Assembly: GCA_025331565.1 (NCBI GenBank)
Contig: JAFREQ010000009.1
Coordinates: forward strand, 9,413,501 to 9,477,500
Length of the DNA stretch: 64,000 nucleotides
From: Holacanthus passer
Lineage: Eukaryota > Chordata > Actinopteri > Pomacanthidae
Direction: 5' to 3'
Numbering within the stretch: position 1 is the stretch's first letter; every line of letters starts with the position of its first letter. The notes below the pieces were generated by a model, which was given only the letters and a program-made list of their open reading frames with translations, did no database searches and was not told the DNA's origin. The position numbers were made by a program, and so were the translations under genes. Positions 38,101 through 50,034 of the stretch are shown piece after piece.

Positions 38101-41097
38101 ATCTCCTCCAGAAGTCAAGCAGTACCTCATATAATGTGCTCCCTGCTGAATTATATCATCTCTCCCACATCTTCCTCCTCAACTTGCTTTAATTTGCTCT
38201 TATCCCCTTCCCAAAAATTACCCTCTAACGCTCTTTCAGTTGAATATTCTTTTTCAAGCTGCCCTCACACACAGCAGTGGAGTCAGATAACTGGATTTGA
38301 CCTTTTTATGGCTAAGTTCTGGCTGACTTTAAGCTTATTCAGCTCTAATGACAGCATCAACCTATTATGCCCTTAGTTTCTACATGAATCCTTTAAGGTT
38401 AAATTACATTGAACACATGCATATTTACCATCGTTGTTCTTGGCAAAGTTCAGTTTGATGAGGGACTTTGCTTCCAGTTTCTGTGGGACAGAAGAAAAAT
38501 AAGCAGAGAGAGGAGTTAGTATGAAAACATAAAAATAATGTGATCCAAAAATTTATGTATAATCTTCTTGTATTTGTATAAATTGTACTTATGGTAGTGT
38601 TTGTGTCGACCTGCAGGTGAAAAGTAGCTAATAGCAAGATCTGGTCCAACGCATCTCTTCTCTTTGTATGTGAATAACGTACATGATCACTGACACATAA
38701 CTGTTCTAAACTAAAATATCTAGGTTCATTAATCAACCACAAAAAAGCTGCCTTGCCAAGATGGCAGCAGATAAAGATAGAGCAGTCTGTTGACTAAAAA
38801 ATGCTGTTTGGCTGCACAATGTGTGTTTGTTACTTACCTCTCCGGAGGTCGGATTAGTACCATACTTCTTGATCCATGGGACAATGCTCCTGAAACACAA
38901 GACAGAAAAGAAGTGATCTTCACAATACATTATATTACATTCATTTAGCTTTTATCCAAAGCATTCTACCATGCAGACACAACCCAAAATTTGCAAGAAC
39001 CATGCAAGTACATCATCTTCATCAAATAAGCTGAACTGCTTCAAGTGCTACATTTAGAAACTATAACAGATAGAGAAAGATTTTTTTTCTTTCTTTTCAT
39101 GGGCCAAGGTGCACTTACTTACGGTCAACACAACTAGATACCAAGACATATATGAGCTACAATAGGTTTTCCACAACATCCTTCATCCTCATCATATTTT
39201 TGGCCTTTAGCAATTTGTTCTCCCATTCTGTTCAGTATGACACCAACAACAAAGACATAAGGCTTAAAGTAGGATTATGATGAGCTCCATGTATTAACAG
39301 TTCCAGAAATATCTTAACCTGAACTAGTGTTGACTGGACTGAAAATCATCCAACAGACAGACTATCAAAGTCATCCTTAACATCCCTCCACTAGCAGGGC
39401 AAAGCAAGTAACAAGAGACAGTTGGTATTTAATTTGTTTGAGTGACAAATTAGATCATGATATTTAACCATGTTTGTCTAGTGACCTGCATGGGTATTAC
39501 ATCAACACCCAATGACAGCTAATGTCCAGAAGGTCACTTATAGTCAGACATGCCTATGTAAATGTTTAAATTAGCATCATCTACTTACAGCAGGTCAAAG
39601 ACGACTCCCTCCTCAGTACAGACAGGATACTCGAATGGTTGAAGGGACAAGCTGAAATGTTTTAGAGAAAACAGTTCAGCCAAAATGAGACAAATGGTGT
39701 ATCATTTACAATTACTCAACAAAAACATGTGCCTAGACAGATTTTTACTGCATGGAGCAATATAGTGGTGGAACAGCATGGCCAATATTTGTTAGTGGTC
39801 CTGAAGCAAACATTTTGTACGGAATCCAACTGAGACAGAGCTAATGTAACTCTCCGGAGGATGGTAAATATGTCTCTTCTTACCTGCAGTGGTCAAATGG
39901 AAGCCGCCTGAAGTTTGCCTGAGGGATTTCTGAAAAGTAAAAGCATGAAGGAAAACAAAAATAAACCACAAAATGGCATTCGTTTCCATACATTCAGTAG
40001 CATACATTTTCAAAAACTGGTCTGTGAGCAGTTGCACCAAAAGTTATTTTGTAGACAGTGATAGGTGGAATTGTTGATATCAAAATAGCTTTAGTAGCCT
40101 CTTAAAGTCAGTGTAGCAGTATAGACCAAGTTACCAGTGTATTAGGTCCACCTACTGTAGCTAAATCTACCAAAGTCTAATACAGTAGTTCCCAACATAG
40201 GATTCAGGTTCCTCACAAGTCCCTTTATGTAAATTACTGGATATTTTACCTCTCCAGGTCGGTAAATGTTACTGAAGTGAACCAAGGAAAAGGAAATAAT
40301 TCAACTGGTCACAAAGGGTTACAACCACTGACAAGGGGTTACAGGTAGACAGAGTGCTTTGCTTTGGGGGGTCACACGTTAAAAACTTTGGATCCCCTAG
40401 TCTAATACAACAGCCTATAGTTTGTGGTGTAGTCTATCCTTAATAATATTAATAGGGCAGACAAAAATATTAGTTAACAATGAATTTCAGCTGCACCACA
40501 AAAATACAGCCTCAAAAATTTGTATTAAGTTGAATCAAACTGTACATTATAACCATGAATGTAGGTCTTATGGTAGAGTTGTTGTATTTGACTGCATTAG
40601 TTTCAGCTAGATAAATCTAATAAACTGGCAACTGAATACAGACATCATAGCCTCTATGAAAAGAAGCATGGCAGTGTGAAAACAACATGGAAGGAGTATA
40701 ATAATATATAATAGACAAGGATAAATAAACAGTTAAAACAATAGTGTTAACGTCTGTTTTAGCCAAGTAGAGCTAAAATTGGAAAAGGTGAATATAAACA
40801 AAAAATACAACTCACCTGCTCGCTTCCCTCCATAAAAGTGTGTGTACTCTGTACATGTGATGTACCTGTAAGGGGGATAAAACATAAACGTAAAGTAGAA
40901 GAAGACAATGAAGAAACCTTAAATAAGGTTACATTTAAAGTAATGCTAAAAATAAGCTACTATAATTTAGCTAGCTTGCGTTAGCTCGTTAGCAATCAGT
41001 CAGCTAACAACAACAAGCACGTTTCAGATGAGCGGTGTTTTGTTCGGGATAACTTTGATACTTACATTTTGTCTTTTTGGTGCTGCCGCTTCCCCAT
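14154..41097 (-). CDS. ppil2: Peptidyl-prolyl isomerase-like 2 (U-box cyclophilin), complete
   Basis: The product is a nuclear, spliceosome-associated protein with an N-terminal U-box (E3 ligase fold) and a cyclophilin domain. Coding exons in transcription order: 41097-41066, 40865-40816, 39929-39884, 39651-39589, 38889-38838, 38480-38429, 38041-37950, 37582-37493, 37395-37320, 37133-36973, 34242-34167, 33365-33259, 29149-29060, 26497-26464, 23053-22936, 22048-21992, 18725-18653, 17924-17862, 16791-16649, 14256-14154. They sum to 1578 bases, 525 residues; human PPIL2 has 520. The start encodes MGKRQHQKDKM and the end SSFGDFSSW, as in the family. U-box residues lie at about 40-110 and cyclophilin at about 281-433. 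Catalytic Arg323, Gln331, Phe381 and His394 are present. Tyr389 replaces the CypA Trp121, as in human PPIL2. All introns are GT-AG except intron 11, which is GC-AG. Symbol assignment is secure. Confidence 0.96.
14621..14926 (+). repeat. Ancient teleost repeat, copy 1 (ppil2 last intron)
   Basis: It opens with 'taacgatttt..ccattatc', carries 'aaatgtcttgttttgtctga' and 'aaccaaagatattc', and closes with 'ttatcaaaatagttgctgat' then 'ataattgactagtcagttga'. The same phrase order recurs at 50555, 55560, 59595 and 61828. I recognise it as one of the commonest repeats in percomorph genomes. Confidence 0.65.
19236..19405. mobile_element. MITE-like element with ~26-bp terminal inverted repeats
   Basis: Left end 19242-19259 reads ACACCTGATATTAAAATG. 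The right end 19381-19398 is its complement with one mismatch. Extending outward, CCCATT also matches, giving about 24 of 26 paired positions over a 170-base element. It has no coding capacity. It lies in ppil2 intron 16. The class is uncertain because I see no clear target-site duplication. Confidence 0.6.
20700..20842 (+). mobile_element. Degenerate SINE-like fragment
   Basis: The phrase 'ccctggtttaagtctgggat' looks like a decayed tRNA B box region, followed by 'tgtcatgtcattggcctttt' and 'cctgtcagctctctactgtc', then a near-AATAAAG tail. This is the order seen in percomorph tRNA-derived SINEs. Identity is low, so the call rests on phrase order. Confidence 0.4.
21547..21564. repeat. (AG)n microsatellite
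   Basis: Nine AG dinucleotides in ppil2 intron 16 are directly visible. Confidence 0.9.
23590..23780 (-). mobile_element. Internally deleted Tc1/mariner-like remnant
   Basis: It begins with AACCCTGATTCC, the same terminal motif as the fragment ending at 9753. The interior phrases 'ctgagcccatgtagtaatat' and 'gcttgtgaatgactgag' resemble antisense pieces of fish Tc1-like transposase genes that are far apart in an intact element, so most of the middle and the far end are lost. It lies in ppil2 intron 14. Confidence 0.45.
29440..30010. mobile_element. Non-autonomous DNA-transposon-like element
   Basis: The left end reads CAGGGTTGAGCGATATAGC and the right end CCCGGCCCTG, so the outer bases CAGGG pair as an inverted repeat. 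The AT-rich left interior ('atcaatatcaatatttatca') and right interior ('tcattattgaggaaaatg') fit the familiar fish elements with ends of the 'CAGGGCTGGGCGATAT' type, often assigned to hAT. I see no clean 8-bp duplication of flanks. It lies in ppil2 intron 12. Confidence 0.45.
32438..32463. repeat. (AGG)n/(GAT)n trinucleotide repeat
   Basis: A short AGG run passes into a GAT run; directly visible, in ppil2 intron 12. Confidence 0.85.
32483..32530. repeat. Short dispersed repeat, similar to 36353-36400
   Basis: 'ttgtctaactgctgcaactt' aligns with 'ttgtctaagtgttggaactt' at 36353, and similarity continues through 'tccc..tca..tta.tct.att.gaca'. By eye roughly four fifths of about 46 bases match. 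Both copies sit in ppil2 introns and in the same orientation. Confidence 0.5.
34165..34166 (-). other. Non-canonical GC splice donor of ppil2 intron 11
   Basis: The exon 34242-34167 ends in GAAGCAG and the intron starts GCAAGTG on the minus strand. Exon 12 (33365-33259) begins with AT and needs one base from exon 11 to keep the PPIL2 frame; only the GC donor supplies it. A GT four bases further downstream would shift the frame. The donor otherwise matches the CAG|GCAAGT consensus expected of GC-AG introns. Confidence 0.8.
38063..38230 (+). mobile_element. Possible LINE-derived fragment
   Basis: The plus-strand phrase 'gagtcactgaaaactcatct' encodes ESLKTHL, a pattern often seen near the C-terminus of fish LINE reverse-transcriptase frames, and a plausible 3' UTR-like T/C-rich stretch follows. 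The match is short, so this is weak. Confidence 0.25.
40120..40637. mobile_element. Inverted-repeat element in ppil2 intron 2
   Basis: The complement of the left end (about 40126-40153) reads 'ggacctaatacactggtaac', and the right end (about 40609-40634) reads 'aaatctaataaactggcaac', so the ends pair over about 25 bases with several mismatches. These ends match a familiar fish repeat terminus. The interior, 'cagtagttcccaacatagga' and 'ggtcacacgttaaaaacttt', resembles a second familiar repeat, so this may be a nested structure. No coding capacity. Confidence 0.5.
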
Positions 41098-42107
41098 TTT
41101 GAGTTTTGGTTGAGGTTTGAAAGATTGATTAATATAAAACGACAGACTTTGCCGAAACCCCCTACAACCTGCTCGCCTTTTGTGGCTTCCTGTTTATGTT
41201 TTTGGTCGTCGTCGTCTTTAACGGCATACCGCTGATAACAATGGCACTCTACCGCCCTCCACTGGAAGAACGGTTAAAATAACGACACGTTTTCCTGCTA
41301 TTTATTTTTTAAGCAACACGTTAGTGTGTGAAAGAAGGGTTTGATATACATTTAGTGTAGAACGTTCTTTTTATTTTGATTCAGTAAATTATCCCAATAC
41401 TTTCAAGCTCAAACACCTGCGGGAACATGCATGAAGCCACTGGCTCAAAATTAAATGGAACAAATTTCTTGTGTTTGACATTGTTTTTGACATTTTGACA
41501 GTACCTCAGATTTACGTTTCCTCTCCAGCCAAAGGTCAAAAATATTTTACTGCCTTCTATTACCTCCACCTTCCCAGGATCTTCTCCTCAAATATTAAAA
41601 ACATTAGGTTATCATATCATACATATCAACTTATTATATATAAAGTTTTACAACTCTGTGACTGTCTCAATGCTCCTGCCTTCTCTCTACCTGCTTAAAA
41701 CAATCTATAATCACTGTAAATCATAAAAACAATCTCCATATGATATTCTCATTTATCAGCTTTCATCTGGAAGAATCCATTCACTTCATTAAAAACCCTT
41801 TGAAACGTAAACATTTTGTCTGATCCTGTCTGATCTTTGCAAAGGTTGTCTTCAATCATCTGTAGACAGGCACATTACACTGAAAACAGCTGCTGGAATT
41901 ATTAAATCCATTTTTTAACCTCATCTTCTACAAAGCAATCCAATCGCATTTTGTTTAAATATTTATATCTGCTATCATTTCACTTGCATCTCAAGCACAA
42001 ATGACACACGTTTCTGTTCTGTAAGTACGCTTTAAATTTGTACCACATACAGTAACTGGAGAAGCACGACAAACAAAATGATGCAGAATAAATTAATCTA
42101 CAATGAC
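41098..42107. other. Spacer between stambp 3' end and ppil2 start, with ppil2 5' region
   Basis: About 1 kb separates the stambp poly(A) signal from the ppil2 ATG. The first ~180 bases next to ppil2 must hold its 5' UTR and core promoter; they contain a short GTC repeat (about 41207-41216) but no TATA box that I can identify. The remaining AT-rich sequence shows no recognisable gene or repeat. Confidence 0.5.
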
Positions 42108-42113
42108 TTTATT
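42108..42113 (-). terminator. Likely stambp poly(A) signal (AATAAA)
   Basis: AATAAA on the minus strand lies about 970 bases after the stambp stop; I see no closer AATAAA on that strand. This gives a 3' UTR of about 1 kb (43080 to about 42090). Confidence 0.5.
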
Positions 42114-43080
42114 TTATCTTGGCATTTAATTCATTGAAGGTATTCTCAGAATTATGGCTAATCATTTACTTCTTCTAAGAAGAGAAGGGAGCAAACAAAA
42201 ACGGTTAGAAGCATGAACCAGTGGTGGTTAGTAATGTGCAGTAATGTGTAGCAGAAGGTACATTCAGATTGCCTGTTGCACGCATGTCCTCTGAATATTG
42301 GACACATTATACAGGTACTACCAACCCTGTTCCACAAACAACACAAAGAATGAGGAAGTACAGACACGTAAAAGGTGGATCCATTATAAGCAGGAATTAA
42401 ATCTCAAACAAAACCCTTTAGAGATAAAGGATCTTGTGGAGTGATAGTGTTTGTATATAAAAATATAATACAGAGCAGCAACAGCAACACTGCCTGCATA
42501 CCTGAGTTACAACTGGCTTTCCTTTCTCTCATCGCTAATAGCACTTCAACAGCTTATGACGGAAACCAAGTCAAAAGAACAGAGACACGATTACAAACCA
42601 TAGACTCCACGCTGAACTTCATGATGCACAATAAACAACTCAACAAGTGAATGTTCTTGTCCTTGGCACTTTATCAGTCAGACACAACCAAACTTTGATG
42701 ACACAAAGGTTGGGTTACCGGACACTCATCTTTCACTGACAAACATACACTTTTGATAATGGCAAAAACAAAAGTTGAACAGTAAGGAGCTGGAGCACAT
42801 ACTGACAAAAACAGAGGGGTTGAAGAGCCATAGGTTCACCAGTCCATGAAGCAGATAGTAGTTGTTTGCTTGGAAAGTGCAATAATATGCAGAATTTTTC
42901 TTAAAGTAGAGGAAAAAAGGTTCACAATGTTGTTCCCTTTGAGAACAACTGAAGTCGATATAAATGGTAAACTCGTGGCTGACGTTTGCTCAGTATCGTC
43001 CTGAAAATAAAATTCCTCCAGTAAAACGTCTGCAGTTTCATAAAACAGTCTGAGTGTTCTGGTGAAAAAGAAACAAAAAA

Positions 43081-46000
43081 TCACCGCAGATCCACCATGG
43101 ACACAGCTTCATCGGTGATGGTGACATGTCCCGCGTGCTGAGAAAGAGAAACAAATTTGAATTAGAGTCTGCTCACATCAGTTCATCACTATATACAGTA
43201 ATCACTGGTCAAGATGTCCCGCATCACAGATCTACCCCAAACTATACAATATGATTTCCACTTCTGAAGTTTTCCTCTTTTTGTTTGGAAAAAGTACTTC
43301 CATTAAAAACTGTCCACAGTATGTCCTGTAGATTATTCAGAGTGACTTCGGGACATTTGTTTCTGGAAAGAGATTTTAAATAAATAATAAAGATCAAGAG
43401 TCGGCCTGTAGTTATCTCACTTCCCTTGTCTCAGGAATTTTCTTGTAACAAGACTGGATCAGGCAAACTGTGCACTAGTACCAAAAAAATTTGACTTGAT
43501 TCTAGTAAACTGATAAGAAAAAAAACCCCAATTTGTATTAGAAACAGGGGAACAATTTTAACATTGACATCCCACTTGTTTTAAGAGACAAGCTTGTTGT
43601 ATTTGCACTTATGGCCTGACAGTAGAGGGTCACTCACTGTAAATAGAGGGGGGTCTTTGCTGTGAGGGTGAAAGCCTTTCTGTTTGCATGTGGAGATCTC
43701 TTCTGTTCCTCGATCCGTCAACCTGAAGTAGCCAATTCTGGGGCAAACACAATCACACAGTCACACCTCAGCATAGAGAAACTTAGGAAAATACACTGTC
43801 AGTAAACTGACTAAAACATTTAACAATGGGAAGGAGATCCAGCTCCAAATCCCATATCTAATGTTTATAATGAGAAGACACCGGCATTTTTCGGACTCAC
43901 TCATTAAACTTAGGTGAGCAGACAATGGCAATGGCCTCGGGCAGCATCATCTGGTAGGAGCAGTGTGTGTGGAGGTCAACACTGGACAGGAAGGCCGTCT
44001 GTGTGGGGTGAGTCTGAGAAACACAGTGGACAGACGTCAGTCAAACTGGCTTCCAGTGCACAAACACATATTGCATGTTTCAATATACTGTAAAAAAAAA
44101 AAAAAAAGATAAAAACAGGGTCAGGTGTTTATGACAAACCACCATGACATTTTATTCTTGTCAGCCTCTGAATTGCCAAAGCAAAGCAATTTTGCATTTT
44201 TCTTTTTAGTGTTGTGTCTAAAGCAGCTGACAGGAAAGATTTTTTTGGACACTGAAAAGACTTCTCCAATCGAAATTCACGGTAGCAGCACTGAGAATAT
44301 CTTAATATAATGACATAGCTGGAATATACAGGACACACCAGTCACAAAACATGGGATTCACTGCATCACATGTTCTCTTAATGTTTTTTCAGAGTTTCCA
44401 TAAGGTGCAGCAGGAGTAGCTTGTACTCCTGAGAAGAGCGATGCAGCTGCTGATTTTGTGGTTTACACACAGTGAGAAGGTGATTATCTGACTGCACCAG
44501 CCTGAATTAGCCCATCTTTACTCACATGTATCCAGCCCAGGGTGATGAGATCATACTGGTCCTGTATGAGGAAGAGTTCCTCCTCATTTTCTGTATCACA
44601 ATAGTCCGGCCCACCGCATTGCTTTGGTACAATGACATGGGTCACTGTAAATGCGTTTCTGGTCTGGAACAAACACAAAAAGCATGACGCTATTATATTC
44701 CTTTAAATTATGCAAAGGCACCGTCTGCCAAAAAAAGCTATCCAAGGACTCCGTCTGGATAAAATTAACAGAACGCTGACTGGTTTGCTGCTGGCAAAAA
44801 CGCCCAGTCATACTTATGAGAAAGAGAAAAGAGCTTTGAGTTAGCCCTACCAGCAAATAATATAATTCAAACAAAAGCCACAGCAGATCTGGGACAGTGA
44901 GGGGAAGTGTCACATGTTTCTCTACCCCTCTGGGGCAGGATTTCAGCTGATGTCTCGTTTCATTGAAAATCTACAAATCCACATTCCTTACAGAGTCATT
45001 GGAGAATGAAAAGGAAAATTCTTTTTTTGGCCATCTCAGGCTATGGAATTCATTGATGACAAATTCAGTTTTTAATAGTTTCACTGGTTTAAAGACATGA
45101 TGAAAAGCATTTATTAGCATTTCATTTATACAAACTTTTGTGCTTCCTGTAACAGATCTATTCAGAAGGGGGTTTCAGAGTCTTACCAGTTTGCCACACA
45201 GGATGCCACAAGTTTCTACAGCTCGGCTTGTGTTGGCCTCGGCCAACCTCAGAAAGCTCCGGCACAGCTCAGCGGGAACAGCCAACTGCCGAAGGGCATC
45301 CACCATTGTATCTGCAAAGACCATGTAGAGGAATAAACAAAAGCTGAATGCAAAAGTTAGATTCTTGTGTTGTTCTGAAACAAGGCATGGTGTGAACAGG
45401 AAATGAAGTAGGTCAGTGGGAAAGGAATCAGCTCAGAAGAATAAATACTTTAAAGCAGGAGCAGGGCAGTATTTAAATCCTCTGAAGGCCAGCCCCTCCT
45501 GTCAGAGAAAGATTAACTCACTGTTGTTCCCTGGACTGACCAAAGACCCGGGCTTGAGCGACCGGTCGAAGCTGGGCGGGCCGGTGGCAGGTGTGCCGAT
45601 GGTTGCAGGAGGACGATTGTATTGGTGGTTGTTGCTACCGGACAGGTCCCCTGGACTCTGTGGGGCGGTGGGGGAGACCAACGAGGGGGCCTGGATGCCC
45701 GGAATGAGGGGTGTGTCAGGGGAGGGCGTGACAGGCGTGGCGAACTCCAGGAGCACGCGCTGGCGTTCTTTCTCCAGCTCCTGGCGGCGGATCATCTCCT
45801 CAAAGGCACTAAACTGCTCTTGCTCCCGCTGCCGCCGCTGCATATTGGCAACACGCTCCCTCTCCACGTCCAGAGCTCGCTGCCTGGACTGCTCCCGTGC
45901 CAAGGCCTCGTCCTCCGCTTTCTGAGGACAAAGCAAATGCAAGTTTGAGGTTCAGCAAGTGCTCTCCGTTTTGTTTGCTGTTCAAAAAAGATGCTGCATG

Positions 46001-47401
46001 GGAATCGGTGATCTTCAGATCTTTGACGATGACATCATATTCCACAAGAGCAGTTTGGGTTGTAGAATAATTCATGTAAGGATTAAGGTGATTTCGACTT
46101 CATAACTGTTTGAATAATTGTAATACAAAATGTGACTGTTCAAGGTCAATGTCATTGTTTTGCCTCTATCAATGAACAAATGCCTCCTTTTATTAAGACC
46201 ACAGTTTGCAGCATGGTGTTGCTGATTAATGTTTCACCCCATTTAGGGCTTTAACAATCCATTGTAAAATCAGTGTCCAATGGTTGTTGTATTGTAAATG
46301 TGTATTACATATTTTTGTTTATTAAAGTCTTGAACTAAAGAAGTTTAAATAAAATTAAAAAGTGTGAAAATTCAGAAATCAAAAATACAATGGATGGAGT
46401 TAACAGACACTTTCGGTGTGTCAGGAGTTGACAGACTGTTTACCTTCTTGACAAGATACTGTGCATACTCCTGGTCAAATCGCCTCAAAAGAGCTTTTTT
46501 CAGAATCTCTGCTTGAGGAAATGCAACATCCTTCAGTTTCTGGAGAAGACAGAAAATTAAGCAAAATGTAAAGTTTTCCTCAAAAACAATATAAATCTGT
46601 TATATAGGTCGGTATAAATCAACACTGTATACATACTTTTAGTGTGTCCTTCTTCTCAGGAATGTTAGCGGTCTTGTAATCCCGATGCTTGGGAAGTTTT
46701 TCTATAAAGAGCCTAATGAAAAGAAAAAAGAATCTCGTAATTAAATGATGATTAACTAGTGAATATCTGTGTATGACTGGACAGAGAATGCTTATTTAAA
46801 ACCATGGCCTGAAAATTGTAACTCAGAGAATTGACAGACTTTGTAGCCTCTGGTTTGTTCTTCACCTAAATGCTCATCATTCATCAGAGGTATGTAGAGT
46901 AAATGTAGAGAAGGACATATAGTCACTGCTTGAATTATCCAGTGAATAAGTCAGCCTTGTTCAGGAAAGAAATAAACCAAATCCTGAGAAAGATCTTTTT
47001 AACCGTCTTCCCCTTCCTGCATCATGCTTCCTCTCAACTTGACATCTTTAATCAGTTTAATCAGGACCAAGCTGATAACAATGAGGTACAAATTAATAAA
47101 TACTTCATTTAATGTACCAAATACAATCAAACAAACAAAAGCTCATGACAAGCTCATCAACAGCTCAGTCAGTCCAACCCATCACTGTAAACACTTACGT
47201 GATATATTTATTGTACAGGACGAATGCGTGTTCGATGTTGCCCTCCTCTGTGTAGACGTTAGCCATGCGGATCATCTCCATGCCAGAGCGGAAGTAACGG
47301 CGCGGTGGCACATCATCATTAACTTCCACTGAGCTTCCCTTCTTGGTCAGAGCGCGGACTCTCTCCTCCGGCTGCAGACTGACATCTGTGTGGTCCGCCA
47401 T
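43081..47401 (-). CDS. stambp: STAM-binding protein (AMSH), K63-linked deubiquitinase, complete
   Basis: This JAMM metalloprotease removes K63-linked ubiquitin on endosomes and binds ESCRT components. Coding exons in transcription order: 47401-47199, 46712-46637, 46539-46444, 45921-45522, 45311-45187, 44663-44526, 44013-43901, 43737-43638, 43137-43081; total 1308 bases, 435 residues (human 424). An extra ATG at 47404 lies directly upstream with an in-frame TGA three codons before it; I chose the second ATG because MADHTDVSL aligns with the family start and has A at -3 and G at +4. The MIT-type domain covers about residues 1-140. The JAMM residues are Glu291, His346, His348, Ser356 and Asp359; the second zinc site is His361, Cys401, His407 and His409. 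Human AMSH numbering fits with an offset of 11. The N-terminus is nearer STAMBP than STAMBPL1. Teleosts may carry a and b copies; I cannot tell which this is. Confidence 0.95.
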
Positions 47402-47423
47402 CATGACAGCTCAACCTAGAATA

Positions 47424-49252
47424 CTGGAAAGACCAGGAGATGATTTAATACTGCACTCAGTGGAATCTGTAATTTAACGCTGTGGTGGTATACCTATAGC
47501 AAACCGTATTAACCATAACACAGTGCTGAACAAACAATTCCTCTGCTATTGTGGTTCCTTAGAGTAATAATAGCTTGTTTCCTCTATTGTGAATTAACAT
47601 TTTCCATCCATCAAGACTGCAGAGCGTCTCATACCCAAGGACAAAATCTTAACATGTGAGGATGTATGAACACCCCAGTCCTCAGGAGACTTTAACTAAT
47701 GTGTTATTAGAGGTTGAGAGCCAAATTTTTAAAAACACAGCACAACCTACTGTGTTTCCAGTTGGATTTTAGTTACCAAAAAAAGATTTATTATGAATTC
47801 ACAATTATATTGCTAGAAATCTGACAAGATTACTACTGTTAAATTTTTTTCAAACTTAATATGGGTATGGTGTAATGATCTGAAAGCTGTATAAACTAGC
47901 ACAAAGAAGCAGTGTCTCTCTCTCCTCACACCCTCTATTGAGGCCACAACTCAGTCTGAAAATCACTGGCTGAGTATATTTAGAATAAAAATCATGACTG
48001 TGCCCGGAGGGTTTTCATTTTCATTCTCATTTTGTATGAGTCGAGGTTTTCTATTCCATATTGATCAAATGAAGACAAATGTGAGAAGGCTTCATCAGCA
48101 TGCTGACTAATAGTCAGGTGGCTTGTATTGATTCTGCCATGATAGCTTCTTGGCTAACCAGTTCAACCCACAGAAACACAGTGTCAAGAACGGACCAAGT
48201 GCTAACAGTTAAGCTCTGGATGTGTGGCTATGATAAAAGGAGAGAAAGTTATTTACAACTGATCATTGTTTCCTACTTTCTTTGTATTTTTAAATAAACT
48301 AATTTCACTTGTATTCAAGTGTTTCAGTCTATTGTTGCACCATCATCACCAGACATTTATGGTGCTTATAGAGGAAAAACCAAGTCAGAAATGCTTTGTA
48401 AAGTGAATCTTGTCACTGCTTTTTTCACCCAAACAAAATAATTTGTTCTAAACTCTTTTCCCATTTAAAACATGGGAAAGGTTACATTAAGTTGGCACTT
48501 TGTGGATCAAGATCTTACATCCAAAACATTCAAACAATTTTATAACATGATACTTTGATACAATGTATAATGTAGTTCAAATTAACTCCACCTTGACCTG
48601 CTACAACATTTAAATGTTGCTTACACATTAATGCAACAGTAATAAAAATCCAATATGTAATAATACAGCACTCCACTGGGCAAAGTGAGTACTTTAACTT
48701 TTCATACTTTCATGCATGTTGCTGATAATAGTTCTGTTTTACTTGCAGATAGATTTTTATCAGTGTTGCATGGTGTCTTTTACTAAAGTAAATTATGTTA
48801 ATGCTTCATCCATTCTTACATATGAGTGAAAAAATAAATAAACAAAGACGGCAAAAATAAGTGTAGGACTGTAGTCAACCACAGCTTGACACCATACTTA
48901 GTGTATATTTATCATCTGATGGATACTGGTTCACTCAGTAAAGGTCCAGTGGTAGAAGAGACTAAATATGGGCCCTTTTCAGCTCCAGCAGTGAGTGACA
49001 CAACGTTACCTTCACCTCATTGAGAAAGGCTTTAGTGATCTAGTCTACTGCATGATCTGGGTGTCATAAAAATGTGTTTTTCCCTCCACGGACGTCTTGC
49101 TAGCCCTGTCACTGAAGTGATCAATGTCTGTCAACGTCGTCGCGTTAGCCACGCTAACTTAGCTAACTTAGCAAAGCCTGGGTTCTTTACAGTACGACTG
49201 TAAAATGGGGAAACAGTTGACAACCATCGACGAACTTAATCTTCATTCTTAC
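47424..49252 (-). other. stambp intron 1 (5' UTR intron)
   Basis: The donor is CAG|GTAAGA at 49253/49252 and the acceptor CCAG at 47424 (an alternative TAG acceptor at 47416 would shorten the next exon by 8 bases). The intron is AT-rich, with no repeat or RNA gene that I recognise. Confidence 0.55.
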
Positions 49253-49400
49253 CTGATCGAGCTGTAAACTCAAGCTCCCAGAGGCCTACATACGGCTAGA
49301 TCAAAATACGATCAAATTACAGCCCTAAACCAGTTTGCTTCAGTGGGCTGCGCCTTCAGCATCTGTACACTTCCGCAATCAAAACAACTTCCGCCTGACG
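49253..49400 (-). other. stambp non-coding exon 1 (5' end approximate)
   Basis: On the minus strand a strong donor (ATCAG|GTAAGAATG) ends this segment. It lies directly downstream of a GC-richer patch with two ETS-type sites, as expected for a housekeeping first exon. The exact transcription start cannot be fixed from sequence. Confidence 0.5.
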
Positions 49401-49417
49401 AGTCATCGCGCCGGCGC
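49369..49417 (-). promoter_or_regulatory. Putative stambp core promoter: two ETS sites and a GC palindrome
   Basis: GCGGAAGT (minus strand) occurs twice, at 49369-49376 and 49387-49394, 18 bases apart. The palindrome GCGCCGGCGC is at 49408-49417. Paired ETS/GABP-type sites without a TATA box are typical of housekeeping promoters. Function is inferred. Confidence 0.5.
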
Positions 49418-50034
49418 AGAAGGTATCGATATGATGTTAATTACCAATTATTAATGGCTTTAATAATTAGCCCATATGAAATATTTTTTAGAACAAATTT
49501 CTTTTTTTTTTTTAATTATTGTGTAATTATTGTGTAGGAGCACATGCAGTATTTACATAAATATCTCATTCGGTATTTTAAAATATGATAGACGTTTATT
49601 TTGGATAGTCATTTTCAACATTTTATTGATTAGAAAAAAATAAAAAAATAAAGATTCATCTGCCCAAATCTCGATTTGGTATTCAGCGTTGAGGTGTTGC
49701 TTTGATGAAGTGCTATTTTTTGTTATTTATTTATTTATTCAGGTATTGATTTTAGGTATTGATTATACACACTAAAAACATGTTTCAAGCATTTCACCGG
49801 ACAGTTTACCAACAGGAGGATTTGTTTTTTTCTACAGCACGCATGCGCTGTCCTCCTCCGGTCGTTATTAATATACGATCTGTGGCGAGGACTTTTCTCA
49901 TACCGATCTGGGGCAAGTTTATTGTGTCGCGATGCCATTCATGTTGCTAAAAACGATCATCAAAAATAACAACAAAGGTAAATTGACGTAGAGAATTTGT
50001 GTGATGACTCTCAGGGTGGAACCATATCACAGAC

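Noticed and set aside
45416..45948. Plus-strand open frames of 169 and 108 codons
   Set aside because: They are antisense shadows of the large GC-rich stambp exon 45522-45921, whose frame matches AMSH.
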